Origin: Cristatella mucedo
Taxonomy: Eukaryota; Bryozoa; Phylactolaemata; Cristatellidae
Direction: 5' to 3'
DNA length: 60,000 bases
NCBI GenBank assembly: GCA_009760855.2
Contig: WPIO01000044.1
Span: 312,001 to 372,000, forward strand
Part shown: positions 11,201 to 23,300 of the stretch, in pieces
Layout: the number at the start of each line of letters is the position of its first letter
Position numbering within the stretch: position 1 is the first letter of the stretch
Notes under the pieces: model-generated
What the model saw: the letters and a program-made list of their open reading frames with translations, nothing else
Database searches by the model: none
What the model was told of the DNA's origin: nothing
Position numbers and translations under genes: made by a program

Positions 11201-14200
11201 GTCGAACGAGAGGTCACTTAGGAACATGACACCTAGATTTCGAGCTGATTCAACGGGAGATTTCAAATGGAGCTGATATGGTCGTCGAACGAGAGGTCAC
11301 TTAGGAACATGACACCTAGATTTCGAGCTGATTCAACGGGAGATATGCTGGCAGAGCCAATTTGAGCGTCAGCCTTTCCGATTTCTGTAAAGCAATACAA
11401 ACATGTGGCTAGAAAACACAAATGTTACGGAATATTTCGACGATGGATCTTAGCATGTTATTCCTATCCTCTCGTTACAAGATCATGCAGTCAATGCGGT
11501 TATCCGTATCCTCTTTTTTTCGACATTTCAACAACTAATGCGTGCCTTGGCTCTAATCCGGGCTTCTTTTTTGATCACGAATTCATGCGAGTGTGTAAAA
11601 AGAAGAGAAGGGGCCTAGTTTTTTTATTTCTGTGCTCGTGCACTTTATGGAAAGTTACTGTAATTCAATGGATCAGAAGCAACTGTACTATTGAATCTGA
11701 TTAATAATAAACTTGAGAAGGCACGAGCCTCAAATCTAGCCACTTTAGATGACTTATTGTTTCTTATTTCTTACACGTGAATGGTCATATATATATATGA
11801 CAACCACTGTTTAAGAGATTATCAATTTCCCTGACGTCTGTCAAATTTAGGGTTTATGTTTATATTTAGGGTAAATAACTTATTTTCCCAAGTTTTTACT
11901 TATGCAGACCCCACAGTTTGGCGGTTTACTTTGGTTTTGACTTTGGAATTAGTTCTGTGTTGCTATTTATATGTTGAACTGATCTTGTTGCTTTTAATTT
12001 TCTGAAAATACTTTGGAAACAAAGATTGTTAGGCTTCGGTGTGACTTTCTGGGTGGAGTATATATGCAAGGTACAGATATGAGTGTGTACGTGTGTGTCT
12101 GTGATTGTGTTAGTATAACGGGATAATTAGGTAAGCTATAATAGTTGTTTTAAAAATTCTGTTATTTTGCTGTTTTTGCTGTCTGTTTAGGACTATGTGT
12201 GCTCTTTTTAGCCAGTGGCCATTTTGGAAGAACTACGGTCCTATAACTGTAGAGGCATCTGAATGGCATCTATTGGTAAAAGCACTGATTTGGAGGACTT
12301 ACTGGAGAAGCATGCTTTGCTTCTAAGCGGTGCTCGGCTCGTGCTTTTTAAGATATTTGTAAATTTAAAGATGATTGGGTGTTACGGTATTCAAAAGAAA
12401 GGCCACCCGTGAAGAAGCTGCGATCTGTCCCCTGTTAAATTTTCTTTTGATTTGATCGATTATGGAATCACAAGCTTTATCAGTGCTTCATGAGCAAGAG
12501 AATGTGGGATCATATTTTACATCTGGTTTGCAGTGCAACCCTTTAAAAGGTTTAAATGTTGATGGCATAAAGCATGCGTAGGCATTATTGTGTACACAGA
12601 TTATTACCATTAGTAGTTAGGGTGACATAATTCAATTAATTTAAGTGAGATCCTAACGGCATGACTCCAAACGTCGAATGCAAAAGAATTTAAGTGCAGA
12701 AAGATTGACTATTATGAATCCACTGCAGTCATAAGAATAATTTGTTTGAACTTGGTGTTATATGCATGCACATTGCCTGCCGGTGCCTGGCACCAATCGG
12801 GATGACGCAAATGCAAGGGATTATCAAGAATATCATAAATCAACTGAAGAGGGCATCGCGAATGAAAGTTGGTTCAGTGTTCAGGAACAGACAATTGGAT
12901 TATCATCAAAAATAATAATCTGCTTGGATAGCAGGCAAACCAGAAATCTGAACATTGACGCTCGGAAGATGCCATCTGTCAGGAAGCAGGGAGGGCTGGG
13001 CAATAATCTTTAAAGTACCACACCGCTGTTTAAGACTTCTGCTTGTCCTAAGTAAGTACTGTGCAAAGGAGAGAGATTGTGAGCTTCACACATACAGAGT
13101 AGTTTGCTTTTATTTATCTGTATTTTAGTACTATTTATATTGCATGTTCCAACATTGTCAGCTGCGTAATATTTGTGTTGCATTTTAGCGTTCAGTGATC
13201 CACAATAAGAATATTTTACCCACTTCTTGAAAATAGATTTAAAGGTGCATTATCCGGAAAGATTGTGAATTTATACCCAACATTTGTAATTAATATTTTA
13301 AAGATCTCGTGCTCCCACGAAAATATAGGAAAAATGAAAATAACTTATAGTGATTGCACTCCTTGCGATTTGCTTTGCTGTAGAGGTGGTTTTATACTAA
13401 ATGCTGCGTCTGCCTTGTCTTTAAGATTCCTGTAAATATGACATGTTACCAAGCTCAAATTTTATCCTTTTTGCACTACTAAAAATCTTGTGAACGAGCC
13501 AGATGGCAGTAGTGGGCGAGCCTATTTTTCACTCACTTATGATGCAAGCGCCTTGAAATAGCTAAATGCTAAATAGCTTTAGAAAGAAGAGCGCTGCATC
13601 GAATGTCTTTTCCCATCCGAATCTGCATCGTCATTTCATTCGCCCACTTGATGCGCTAGGTTTGAAAATCAGCAGTCTATTCCCTGGAAATAGAATTGAT
13701 TGGATACGACGATGTTACGAAGCACTAAATCGTTGCCAGCTTCTGGTTTTACTCATACATATATGCAAAAAGGGGCACAACGATTAATCTGCTTGAAAAG
13801 GCACGGTCGATCTCAGCAAACAATTCCTCATTGTAAGGAGCCACATTTAAGATGGGGTGCACTAAGAGCAATAGAGATCGTATTGTAAATTCCATTTTCA
13901 GTTCGTCGGCATTTTCAGCTGAGCCCAAATGGCCTGGTGCTTACTTCGCGTCTTTGGGTCTAATCGCAGCTGTCACGTAACACATCTATAAACCGGCCAG
14001 CGTTGACTTTGCAAGGCTCTGCGTCTGGTGAACCGGGCTCAATTTTAGCATCTTATGAGAACGTTTTGCTTGTGTTGCCGTCTGTGTTAACTTGTAACAC
14101 CTGTACATACGTGTGTGCGTACCTAGATTTTTACGTTGGTCCTTCATCTTGACAGTATGCAAGTACTCACATGACACTTGCTGACTGCTTCTAATTTTAG

Positions 14201-16322
14201 CCCCTCGGAGCTTCAGACTATTTAGAGGTGTGCAATACATTCTCTGTGGTTATACTGCGAAATGTTCCTCAACTGAGCCTCTCAAACAAGTCGGCAGCAA
14301 GGCGCTTCATAACGTTGATCGATTGTTTATATGATAAGAAGGTACTAGCTTACTGTCTTTGGAAGCTGTTGTTATTAATATCATTTATTGTTTCGAAACC
14401 GGTTTCGGTGTTCCTTTCTTCTGTCTGTTTAGCTATTACAATACTGCGGTGTCGTTGTTGCAATTGACTAAGGCAAGCAAGTGGTACTTAAAGTTGACTG
14501 GCTAGGCTTACGTGTCGCCTCCGTGACCCCACAAGGACTCGGGTCCGAATCCTTCGGGCAGTGCAATTGTTCGTTTTTCAGTTTTCCTTTGATCATGTCA
14601 ATTAAATTATCCGAGACCATCCAGAGAGGGTTTTTGTATGCGATGTTTGGTTTGTCACCGTGGATGTGCTTGTTCGTAGTGGCGGAAGCGTGACTTTGGC
14701 TTGATCTGGAAGTGAAACCGTAGACTAGAAAAAGAGGCTAGAGTAGGAGGCTCTTAATTTTAACTCTTACGTGGTATGAGACTGGTTGTTAAGGCTGTGC
14801 AAAGGCTTTAAGCTGATCGAGGCTAGGACCGCCCATGTACCGTATATCATTTAAACTGTATGTGCCGATGCAGGTCTGGATCGGAGTATTCCCCAATGTA
14901 ATCGAGTGCAGATATTCTTGAGCTATGCAGCTTCATATTGTTAGCACCTAAGGTATGCGAGATACCGTCTTAGGTAACTGTGCGTGCATGACTTTTACCA
15001 CTTGCCTTTTAGCAGTACTTGCTAAACGGAATGCGTGTTTATCCTTGGTCTCATTCACAAAACATCTACTGCAGGTACAGTTGATCTGTTCGGCAGCAAA
15101 ACAAGTTAAGGAGCTCTTCATTGTCATGCCTCCATCTGCAAAGGACATTGACGATAACCGCCTGCTGATGGATGACCTGGGAAACCTGAAGGTAAAAACC
15201 ATCGCGTTTTGTCTCTTACTTGCTGCCTTATATAGAACCGTTTAATATGGCAATATTTTTGGCTTGGTGTGTTTGCTCCGAGCTTGAGCTAGGTACATAC
15301 TCAGGCCACCGGTTTAATGGGTAGATCAAGACTAGGATCAGGATCATTCTACCACGGGTTGATCGTCAATACACTAGAGGATAAAAATCAAGAAAATGCT
15401 GCGAAGATCGGTCGACAGTCGAGTAATCGTTGAGGGTACCCTTCAAAAGACAAAACATGCTATAAAGGAGATCTGAAGTCCAGATGAATTCAACACAAAG
15501 TGAAAGCATTAAAAACCGATTAGGCAAATGATGTCTAACCCTGAAGTAAACCGGAAGCAACATATCTAGAAATACAAAATGTATCGGTCTCCGCATCAAA
15601 TACGACATGTCTTAACTCCTTGAATACCTGGCACATAGTTTCAGCTTGAGGCACATGCTTGAGACTTTGAAACAGCTTCATTTAGCTGTGTACCTTATAA
15701 ATTGCATAACTCGACAAGTACTCATATCAACGTGAAACTTCAAATGACTGTCCAGCTCTGCTTGTTCATTACTCTCATCTGATTTCGGTTCTATTAGTTT
15801 TGCTATGCGTTTTGCTATAATAGTTTCTAATGCTTTCCTTTTTTAATCTCGATTTCAGATCTCATTTATAGCATGTCCTTTGAGAGGTATCAACAATTTG
15901 ACTGTTGGATCAATCCTAGTATTTTCTCACATTTGCCCTTTCGACATTTATTATAATCTAGTTATCAGAAGACAAGCTGCCTGTACACGTTTGTTGGACA
16001 TGTCTGTGATGACTTTTTTTCAACCAGGAGGCCCCAGAGCAAGTAGTGGGGATACCCCTGTAAGGTAGCCTCACATGCAGTGTACCTAGTGTGACCCGAT
16101 GCCGACGTGTATTGACAGCCCCCCCCCCCGGCTTGCCAATTCTCGGTCTTGTGTGCTAGTATCGCGTCGTAATATTTTTTTTAGCACAACCCACCGTCAG
16201 ACGCAGCGATCTTCACGGGGGCTGAAGAAGTGTTTGCGTACGATCGCACTGTATCCCGACTGACTGAAATGCAGACAGAGGAATATTGGAAGCGCTGCCA
16301 GCAAAGCAATGACAGTACTTGA
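2298..16322 (+). CDS. AFG1L: AFG1-like mitochondrial AAA+ ATPase, 5' part missing
   Basis: Proposed exons: 2298-2356 (start could also be 2290 or 2301), 2849-2950, 3388-3669, 3792-3850, 5339-5418, 6361-6431, 6885-6985, 14201-14341, 15075-15191, 16185-16322 (stop TGA). All junctions are GT-AG and the phases chain without a break, giving about 382 residues. The Walker A motif GSVGSGKT is split over the first two exons; [11 protein letters not shown] follows; Walker B is [15 protein letters not shown], then ATSNRKPD and [14 protein letters not shown]. The C-terminus has [22 protein letters not shown] and [15 protein letters not shown]. This order is diagnostic of the AFG1/LACE1 family, an inner-membrane-associated mitochondrial P-loop ATPase that promotes turnover of respiratory-chain subunits. 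The family is usually about 400-480 residues, so the targeting peptide and first 60 or more residues are missing. A Ser/Gly-rich linker in the third exon looks specific to this lineage. Expression cannot be judged from sequence. Confidence 0.93.
4169..4311 (-). repeat. LINE 3' UTR fragment in AFG1L intron
   Basis: Starts with (ATA)n, continues through the stem-loop tail and on into LINE 3' UTR (AAATCATGCTTGAAAAACAA), as in the copies at 30058 and 54938. It breaks off at about 4311, where an inverted repeat begins. Confidence 0.88.
4314..4368. repeat. Short inverted repeat (hairpin)
   Basis: Arms 4314-4330 and 4352-4368 are complementary at 16 of 17 positions (GTGGGAGCCTCCCCATT against its partner); the 21-base interior contains GTTTC...GAAAC, which would extend the stem. 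It lies in an AFG1L intron directly beside a LINE breakpoint. Confidence 0.85.
4986..5252 (+). repeat. LINE 3' end in AFG1L intron
   Basis: Begins GGACAGCATTTAGTGGG, the last codons and stop region of the LINE RT frame, then the 3' UTR, the stem-loop tail and an ATT-rich end. A severely 5'-truncated insertion on the gene's own strand. Confidence 0.88.
7428..7515 (+). repeat. SINE1 3' half, plus orientation
   Basis: Reads GTGATGGCCGTGATGGCTCT and then AAATGAGGCTGTTAAGTCAG, matching the 3' half of SINE1. It forms an inverted pair with the copy at 7645-7738. Confidence 0.65.
7566..7617 (+). repeat. Degenerate TAGGGTTT-like repeat
   Basis: Five TAGGG-type motifs in about 50 bases (TTTAGGGTTTGGGGTAGGG and onward). 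It resembles telomere sequence but is irregular, and lies between two inverted SINE1 pieces. Probably chance or an old repeat. Confidence 0.5.
7645..7738 (-). repeat. SINE1 3' half, minus orientation
   Basis: CTAGCTGATTTAACAGCCTC then CTTCACGGCTATCACCAACG: the reverse complement of the SINE1 3' body and tail, without the tRNA-like head. Confidence 0.8.
8428..9950 (-). mobile_element. L2/CR1-like LINE with internal RT deletion
   Basis: From left to right: 3' tail with GCATCCTCAGAGG, 3' UTR, RT C-terminal region (to about 9080), then directly the endonuclease-RT linker and endonuclease region (about 9080-9950). Reverse-strand frames contain [13 protein letters not shown]-like and [21 protein letters not shown], matching the copy at 31735-33156. 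Roughly 1 kb of RT, equivalent to about 30750-31755 there, is absent. Frames are broken. It lies in the 7.2 kb AFG1L intron and belongs to a diverged subfamily whose tail (GCTATACAAATGTATT on the element strand) is the closest LINE match to the SINE2 tail. Confidence 0.8.
10012..10075 (-). repeat. LINE/SINE tail relic
   Basis: ATTATTAATGTCTTTGTATA followed by a decayed GAACTACATATC...AGGCGCTTCTC tail. Confidence 0.5.
10604..10908 (-). repeat. Decayed LINE 3' region
   Basis: (ATA)n, tail (CCCTAAGAGAACTAAATCTC), 3' UTR and part of the RT C-terminus (GGGCTTTGGGAGCATGGGAA). Continuity with the LINE is lost at about 10908, where AT-rich sequence follows. Confidence 0.6.
11165..11393 (-). repeat. 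LINE RT fragment with 83-bp tandem duplication
   Basis: Reverse complement of the RT region after the YADD domain (GACACCTAGATTTCGAGCTG). The segment 11178-11260 is repeated identically at 11261-11343, then the LINE continues (TATGCTGGCAGAGCC). Confidence 0.88.
11394..14190. other. AFG1L intron, no feature recognised
   Basis: AT-rich intronic DNA with small open frames on both strands but no recognisable protein, repeat family or RNA. The next exon begins at 14201. Confidence 0.55.
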
Positions 16323-17325
16323 TGCTCCGCTGGCGATCACGGCTATAATTGACTTTTCTGGTAGTGCTGGAGGCTTCGTGACCGTCCGCACAATCCGGGC
16401 TATAACTGGGTTCTGTGTTGCTTGATATATTTATTTTTGGCAAGACGAGGTATTGCCATCTAACACTCTTGATAGCCTCCAGAACTAGTAGAATTTGTTC
16501 AGTGCTCTTGAAGTGAAGGATAGCTATTTTTGTTTTTGCTATGCAACAGCCATCCTGCATTTATTTATTAAATCGTGTTAGCTCAGACTCATTGGGAGCA
16601 TTGTTCCCCTGTATGTAATCGAAAGTTTAATTTTTTACCATGCACATTCTGTAATTATTTATTAAATCGTGCGAGTACAATGGTGTTTCCCCAATGATAA
16701 CTTTTGAATGCAGTCAATTGGTTGGTCTGTCAACTAAAGAGAGTATTTTGGAAGCAGTCTGCCCAGCATGAAGGCTACGAGTTTAACGTTTCCTACATTC
16801 TCTCTCACCGTATCTCCCTATTTATCTATCTTGAGAAGCTGGATAACGACTCTTCTATAATTTTGAAAATAAGATTCGCAGGAGCTGAGCTTCAACAAGA
16901 TACTTCAGTGACAAATCTGCAATATACCATAGGGTCACACCCATGGAGAAGAACTGCTTTCAAGTGCACAGAGGCAAACTTTAATCACCAAAAAAATCCA
17001 ACAGATCTCAAAACCAGCTCTCTGAGCTCCAACGGATCGAGTCGGGCCCAGGATCTGGTTAAAGCAACAGCCATGCTGCTTTTAATGTACACAATGTCTC
17101 GGATGACAACCCGGGAGATGTATCGCCAGCATCGACTAATTAGCCCAAAACAGATATGCCGATATAGACAATGTCGCCTGCATCTGCAGCCGACTGGAGT
17201 TCGACTATATATGCTAAGTGGGCTACATACATTCTCACGACTTTAAATAACGAATAGCCATACGAATGAACGACGCCATAGGAGCCGACATCGCAGCCGA
17301 TCTTCGGCGGTCAGCAAGCTCAGAC
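16323..17325. other. Gap between convergent AFG1L and CSTF2 3' ends
   Basis: Must contain both 3' UTRs. A/T-rich TTTATTTATTAAA occurs near 16560 and 16655 and could supply ATTAAA/AATAAA-type signals on either strand; which are used cannot be told. A 180-codon plus-strand open frame (16704-17246) has no recognised similarity and is not annotated as a gene. Confidence 0.5.
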
Positions 17326-20300
17326 TCAGGCCACCCCGCCCGTGCTGCGCGCTATCTGCTGCTTCAGGATCATTATGCTGGTCCTCTGGTCTGGAGGCAA
17401 CAGGGCTATCTGCTCGTCGGACAGCTGCAGAACCTGCATGATGAGGGCAGCCTACAAAGAACGAATGTAGCAAGACTGCAACCGGAAGCCGGCAAGCAGC
17501 ACAAAGCTGCTCGAGATCACGACACACGCCACTCCCCGATTAATTAATTAATAAAACATTAATTTTAATTAATACTAGCTGATTAAACAGCCTCTTTTTG
17601 TATAGCGACAGAAGAGCCTTTACGGCTATCACCACCGCTTGCAGTGGCGTTAAAGGATCGCCCACCGCAGGAATCGAGCCCACGACCTCGGGACCGAGGT
17701 CGTGAAAGCAAACGACTTACCCAGCGTGCCATCACGGCTCACCGATCAAGTGCAATGCCTCGCTAGGCTGCTAAAGCTCTCGACGAGTTGTCGAGCTCGG
17801 GGGGGGGGGGGCCACAGCATGTGACGACATCTGTTTACCTTCTCCTGATCGGCTTGTGTGACCGTGGTGCCAGACGCGGCCGCCGGCGAGGCGCCAGCGC
17901 CTGGCGCCGGCTGGGCAGGCATTGGCAAGCGGCCGCCTGTGGTGGGCACCGGTCCGCGCTGCACGCCGCCCATCATGCGAGGATCGATCTGTGCAGGTGG
18001 CGGCGGCGGCAGTACTTGCTGCAGACCGCCTCGCGGATCCTGCACGGGTCTCGGCACCCTCAGAGCTGCGGGCCCGGCGACCATGCTGGGGCCACCGCCG
18101 GCCACCGCGATGGCTGCCGGCGGCATTCCCGGCATGGCAACCATGGGCATGCCGGCAGCTGAGAGCGCTGGAGGCGCGCCCAGCATAGGAGCTCCGAGCA
18201 TCGGGTGCCCGGCGGCCACCAGCGACCTGGGCTGCACCGGCGGCTCCAGCATTCGCATCCCCACTGCAACAGCGAGCATGGAGACGATCAAGACATACGA
18301 TCCCACGAAGTGGACGGGTGCTGCAGCATGTGCATGCAGCAGCTGCCGGCGGTCAGCCACTGGTCATCAAAAGGAGGCGGCGGAAGGATCGACATTCGCG
18401 TGGCCAAGACACTGCAACCGCCCGGCCACGGGAAGCTGCAGACGTGCCGAGGACAGAGAAAGAGAGGAGACAGAGCAACATAAAGAGAGAACAGAGCGAT
18501 GAGAGGGAGAGGAGAGAATGATGAGAGGAGAAAGAGAGAGCGATGAGAGAGAGAGAGAGAGAGAGCGATGAGAGGGGGCGAGGAGGAAAGAACTTACGAG
18601 GTCCCATGAGAGCCGCCTGTGGTGGTAGAGGAGGTGGCGGCAGCATGCGCATCTCGGGCTCGCTCGGCTGAATGGGCGGTATCTGCTCCCTATCTCGGTG
18701 CAGCAAGGCCTGCAACAAAAGAGGCACCAGTGCCCAGGCCTGACTAACGGCTCTGCCGCAGGCGAGGTGCCAAACCCACTGCAGGCTCTCAGCAAAGCGC
18801 GGCAGGCTCTCAGCAAAGCGCAGCGGTGGTGGCAGTGATGTGTCAAGTGAAAGGCTCTGCTGCCGGTTGACTGCCACAGCAGCAAGACATTCATCCATAC
18901 GCATGCTAGGTGGCATGCCCTAGTTTCACATGCCTAGCACAGCCCAAGCACGACGAGCCGCACGAAAGTAGAGCAGCAGCCGGCTCACCATTGCCACCTG
19001 CGGGTCGACAATCTTCATGATGATCTGCGCTTGCAGAAGTGCGTAGGCCAGCTGAGGGTTCTGCAGCAGCATGTTGCGTGCTTCGTTCGGATTGTTCTGG
19101 ATGCACAGTTTCATCTGCTTCATCAGCTCAAACATTTGCTCCGGAGGTAGACTGGCGACTGCCTTGGATATGGCCTCCGGTGCATCTCTCGAGTCGACAG
19201 GCTCACCGAATGGACTCTGGAAGTAGAGAAGAAGTTAGGCATGCAGAGGAGGCATCGGAAAGGGATTGGTTCCATAGATACTCCAGAACCGTCTGTGGCG
19301 ATACGCAGACACACTACGCATAAACAAGCCCAGCTTTCTTTATGCGAAAAAAGAGTGCCAACTTGATATCAGCAACATCGACTGCAAAGCCCGTCACAAG
19401 GCACTGTGCTCCCAGATGAGGCTGTAGCAGCAGATGGCTGCTTTTACACGAACAGGCAGGCTGTCGAAAGCCTTTCATTTTGCTGGTCTGCTAGCCCATG
19501 GTGAAGAGATTAGTTAATAAGACCAGTTAGCAAGTCTTTAATCAGACAATAGCAAGGATGCTATATGCTTGAGACCATGGGGTAAGACAACCGTCATCTA
19601 GGTTCCTGAATTCACACAGGTTGCATGCAAGCTTTTGAATGATAGCTTTAAGAATACCTTAAGGGTATTTGCGAAAAGTCGTCGTTTTGTCACCTTACTT
19701 ACATACGGGCTATTTAAAAGCAACGCCTGCAAGCCATTTTCAATCCTAAGCCGGCAAGTATGCTCAAAGGCACAGTCATCGAAAAGCAGTAGCAATGAGG
19801 AGGGGTCGGATTCGATTACTAATTAACCAAAGTGGTGTGAGCAGTCACTGCTGGTAACTACTAACTATTCTAGTAGTGACACCTATGCACGATATATGTT
19901 TAAACTGAGTGGCTAATGCTATCGTTAAGAAAATGTCGACATTTGTAGCACAAGCACAGCACTAATATAGAACCAACATTTGAATGCTTTCCAGCCATAA
20001 GTTTTTGACAAAGCAAAGAATCCTCGAGCTTTGCACGAGTAAGCCAGTACAGAGTAAACGAGGCAAAACAGGCATACGTTTTGGCATTTGCGACTTGTTA
20101 CACTTACTAACCCAGTGTGGGCTTCCCAAAAACCTAGAGCCACCTGAGATCCCCTTATGGGAAGTCGGAACTTGCAGACCATTGGTACATTGTCTGAATA
20201 GGCAGGCACAAGCAACAGCATTTTTCCAAAAGTTGAAACTTCTCCTGATAACATCTCCTAATAAATAATCTGCCACGAAACTGAAAAGCACGCATGGGCC

Positions 20301-23300
20301 GGATCTGCCAGCTTGCCCGACGCCAAGGCATGCTGTCAAAGGATGCCATGTGCTGCACACAATCAAAACAAACCAGCCGATGGCACGATGGTTGAGAGCA
20401 GCACATCACGCTGAACGCGACCACAGAGCTGCGCTGGCCGCCGCTGCCACGTGAAGGCTAGCGTACCTCTGGAACAGGACCTCCGAGGGCTTGCTGCAGG
20501 GCGCGCAAGTCTGCATTCTGGTCGCCAGCAGCTGGACCCACTCGAAGTGGTCTGCCGTTGAAATCGACATTGTTGAGATTCCTCATTGCACTCTGAGCCG
20601 TGGCTTGATCCTGGTACTCTATGAACCCATAGCCTTTAGGCTTGCCACTTTCCCTGTCATACACCAACCTGCAAAGCATGATGGGCACTGCAGCTAATCC
20701 GTCATTCGACCACGATGCGATAACCTTGAACTACATACATCAAGCTGCTCCATTATCGATGTATCACAATTAAGTTTTGCCGAAAATAAAAACCACTTGG
20801 AGCATCAAGTGATCAAAAATAACCAACCACAGATCAAGTTATGGTATAAGCCAAGCAGTAAGAATCACGAGAGGCTACTGACAGTATTACCTACGATGCA
20901 ATGCAACAGGAGACTGGGAGAACTTTCAAGTGCCTTTTCAGCAGGTATTCGAGTAGTAATTTTCTTTTCGGCCTTAGTAATAGGAGGGGGTGTCACACAC
21001 AGCCACTATTTGAAACCCTGACGAGGGCAATGGAAAGTCGAGGCTGCGTAGGAAATAGTACCAAACTGAGAGTACACACCTTGGCACAGAGGAAGTCAGG
21101 ATATTTATGACCGTTCACTAAGCACCAAAGAACTATGTTACAACAGTGGTTGCATGTGACCCTCTCCCATCACTAAGGCCTAACGGAAACTTGTCACTCG
21201 CATGCCAGCTGAAAAGGTATGTGAAAGTTCTCCCAGTCACATGCTGCATTACATTGTAGGTAAGTCCATCAGTAACCCCCCTCCCCATGCTTCTTTCTGC
21301 TTGGCTTACACTATAACTTGATGCATGATTGTGAATTTTGATCACTTTTATATAATTCATTTGTATAGCGCTCCAAGAGAACTTTATCTCTATTCAGGCG
21401 CTTCACATATGCCTCCGGGCTCGAGCCCACGACCTCAGCCAGACCTTGGTCGGGGGGGGGGGGGGGAACACCTTAACCGCTGGACCAAATCAGCTCGGCG
21501 CTTGATCACTCAAGCACTTACACAGATTGAAAATATAACGAAATACTACCAATGGCCAATGGTTCACCCCAACAGACAGCAAAAGCAACTGGTACCCGGA
21601 ATTGATTTCGACGGCAGAGGTAAGCAAGTCATCTTACTGCTTAGCAGGTGCCATGACCGTCAAGCTACGAGCAAGCCTCAACATTTATTGTCTTCGATCC
21701 ACGCGAGTCACGAAAATGGCATACAATCACAAATACGCTAGCATGGTCAGGCTCGAAGCATCAATACTTTCTGCAAACTTTTTGTAAAATTGGAGGCAAA
21801 TGGCCCGATAAATGTGCAAATATTAACCCACAACTAGCTCTGACATTAAAGCCCAAGAGAACTGGCAATCTGAGACCCCAGCAAAGAAAAATCAGGGAAT
21901 ATTAGATGCTTGCCTTAAAAACGACAAAATTATCCAATTAACAACTTGTCATGAAAATCGGTAACCTCAGGATCAATGGTTACCACATCGAATGGTACGA
22001 ATATGTGATAAACTAGAAACAAGTGCAATCAGAAGCAAGAGCAATTTTAAATCAGAATCGGAATCTACATCGGAATCTATTTACATCGGAATCTATTTAC
22101 TCTTCAAAGCATTACCCAGTCTAGAAATTATCGGTCGGAGGTGAAATTTAGGGCACTGCTTCAGATAGCTGAGGAACAATACCAAAACAAAACATAAAAG
22201 TTTGCCAACACAGAGGACTGTATGTTGCTTGGCTCATATACGTGCACTACAGCCCATCGATATGGCAACAAACAATTCTGAATATCCATATATCCGCAAA
22301 TGTGAGCAATACTGAGTCAGTTTAAGGCAAAATGTCATTATTTTCTTTTTGTCACATTGCCAATATACTTCATCTTTGGCATAACAATTAGTTAGGGGTC
22401 ATTATTTGCTAGCTTAAGTAGTCACTTCAAGGGCACTGCTAGGATTTTGACATGCTTAAGCGGTCATTTCAAAGGCATAGCCAGGATTTTGGCATGGGGC
22501 TAAACCTCTATCTTGAGGGGCCTAGCATAGAGTCCAGGTCTTTTAAATCACCTGAAAAATCTCTTCAACCCCTCAAAATGCTGTTTTCCATTTTGGAGGC
22601 TGCTGCAGCTATAGGCCAGAGGGGTGCACCTTGGCATTTCACCTTAGACCTGCACAAAAAGAATTACCTCTCGATTAAGAGTATAACGCAGTCGCCTGCT
22701 TTAGAAGCTAAGGACACCTAGATTTCGAGCTGATTCAACGGGAGATATACTGGCAGAGCCAATTTTGAGCGGCAGCCTTTCCAATTTCCGAATCAGACTG
22801 GGTTTGCCCATAGCTAGTAAGTTAGTTTTATCATCGTTTAGTATTAGAAAACTTGCTGCCATCCATGTGCGGATGTCATCAATACATGCAGCAAGTGAGT
22901 TGAGAGAATTTGAGGTGCTCGAAGGCTGGGAGGGATCAAAGCAAAGGTACAACTGAGTGTCATCTGCATAGAAGTGAAAGCATAGATTGTGCTTGGCAAT
23001 CACACCAGCAAGAGGGAGAGTATAAACCATGAAAAGAACCGGACCTAGCACGGAGCCCTGAGGTACGCCATATTTCAGAGGTACCCCAGATGATACAAGA
23101 GGCCCCCTCAAAGCCGGATGGCATACATATACAAAAACTACTAGCTGATTTAACAGCCTCTTTTGTATAGCGACAGAAGAGCCTTTACGGCTATCACCGC
23201 CGCTGCAATTGCATTGCAAGCGGTGATCAAGAATCACCCACCACAGGATTCGAACCCACGACCTCGGTATCGAGGTCATGAAAAGCAACCACTTTACCTA

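Noticed and set aside
17746-18360. 204-codon minus-strand frame taken as one exon
   Set aside because: Splice sites and phase show that only 17839-18263 is CSTF2 exon 6; both ends are intron read-through.
18353-18916. 175- and 187-codon minus-strand frames
   Set aside because: Ser/Leu-rich reading of the (GA)n tract around CSTF2 exon 5, not protein-like.
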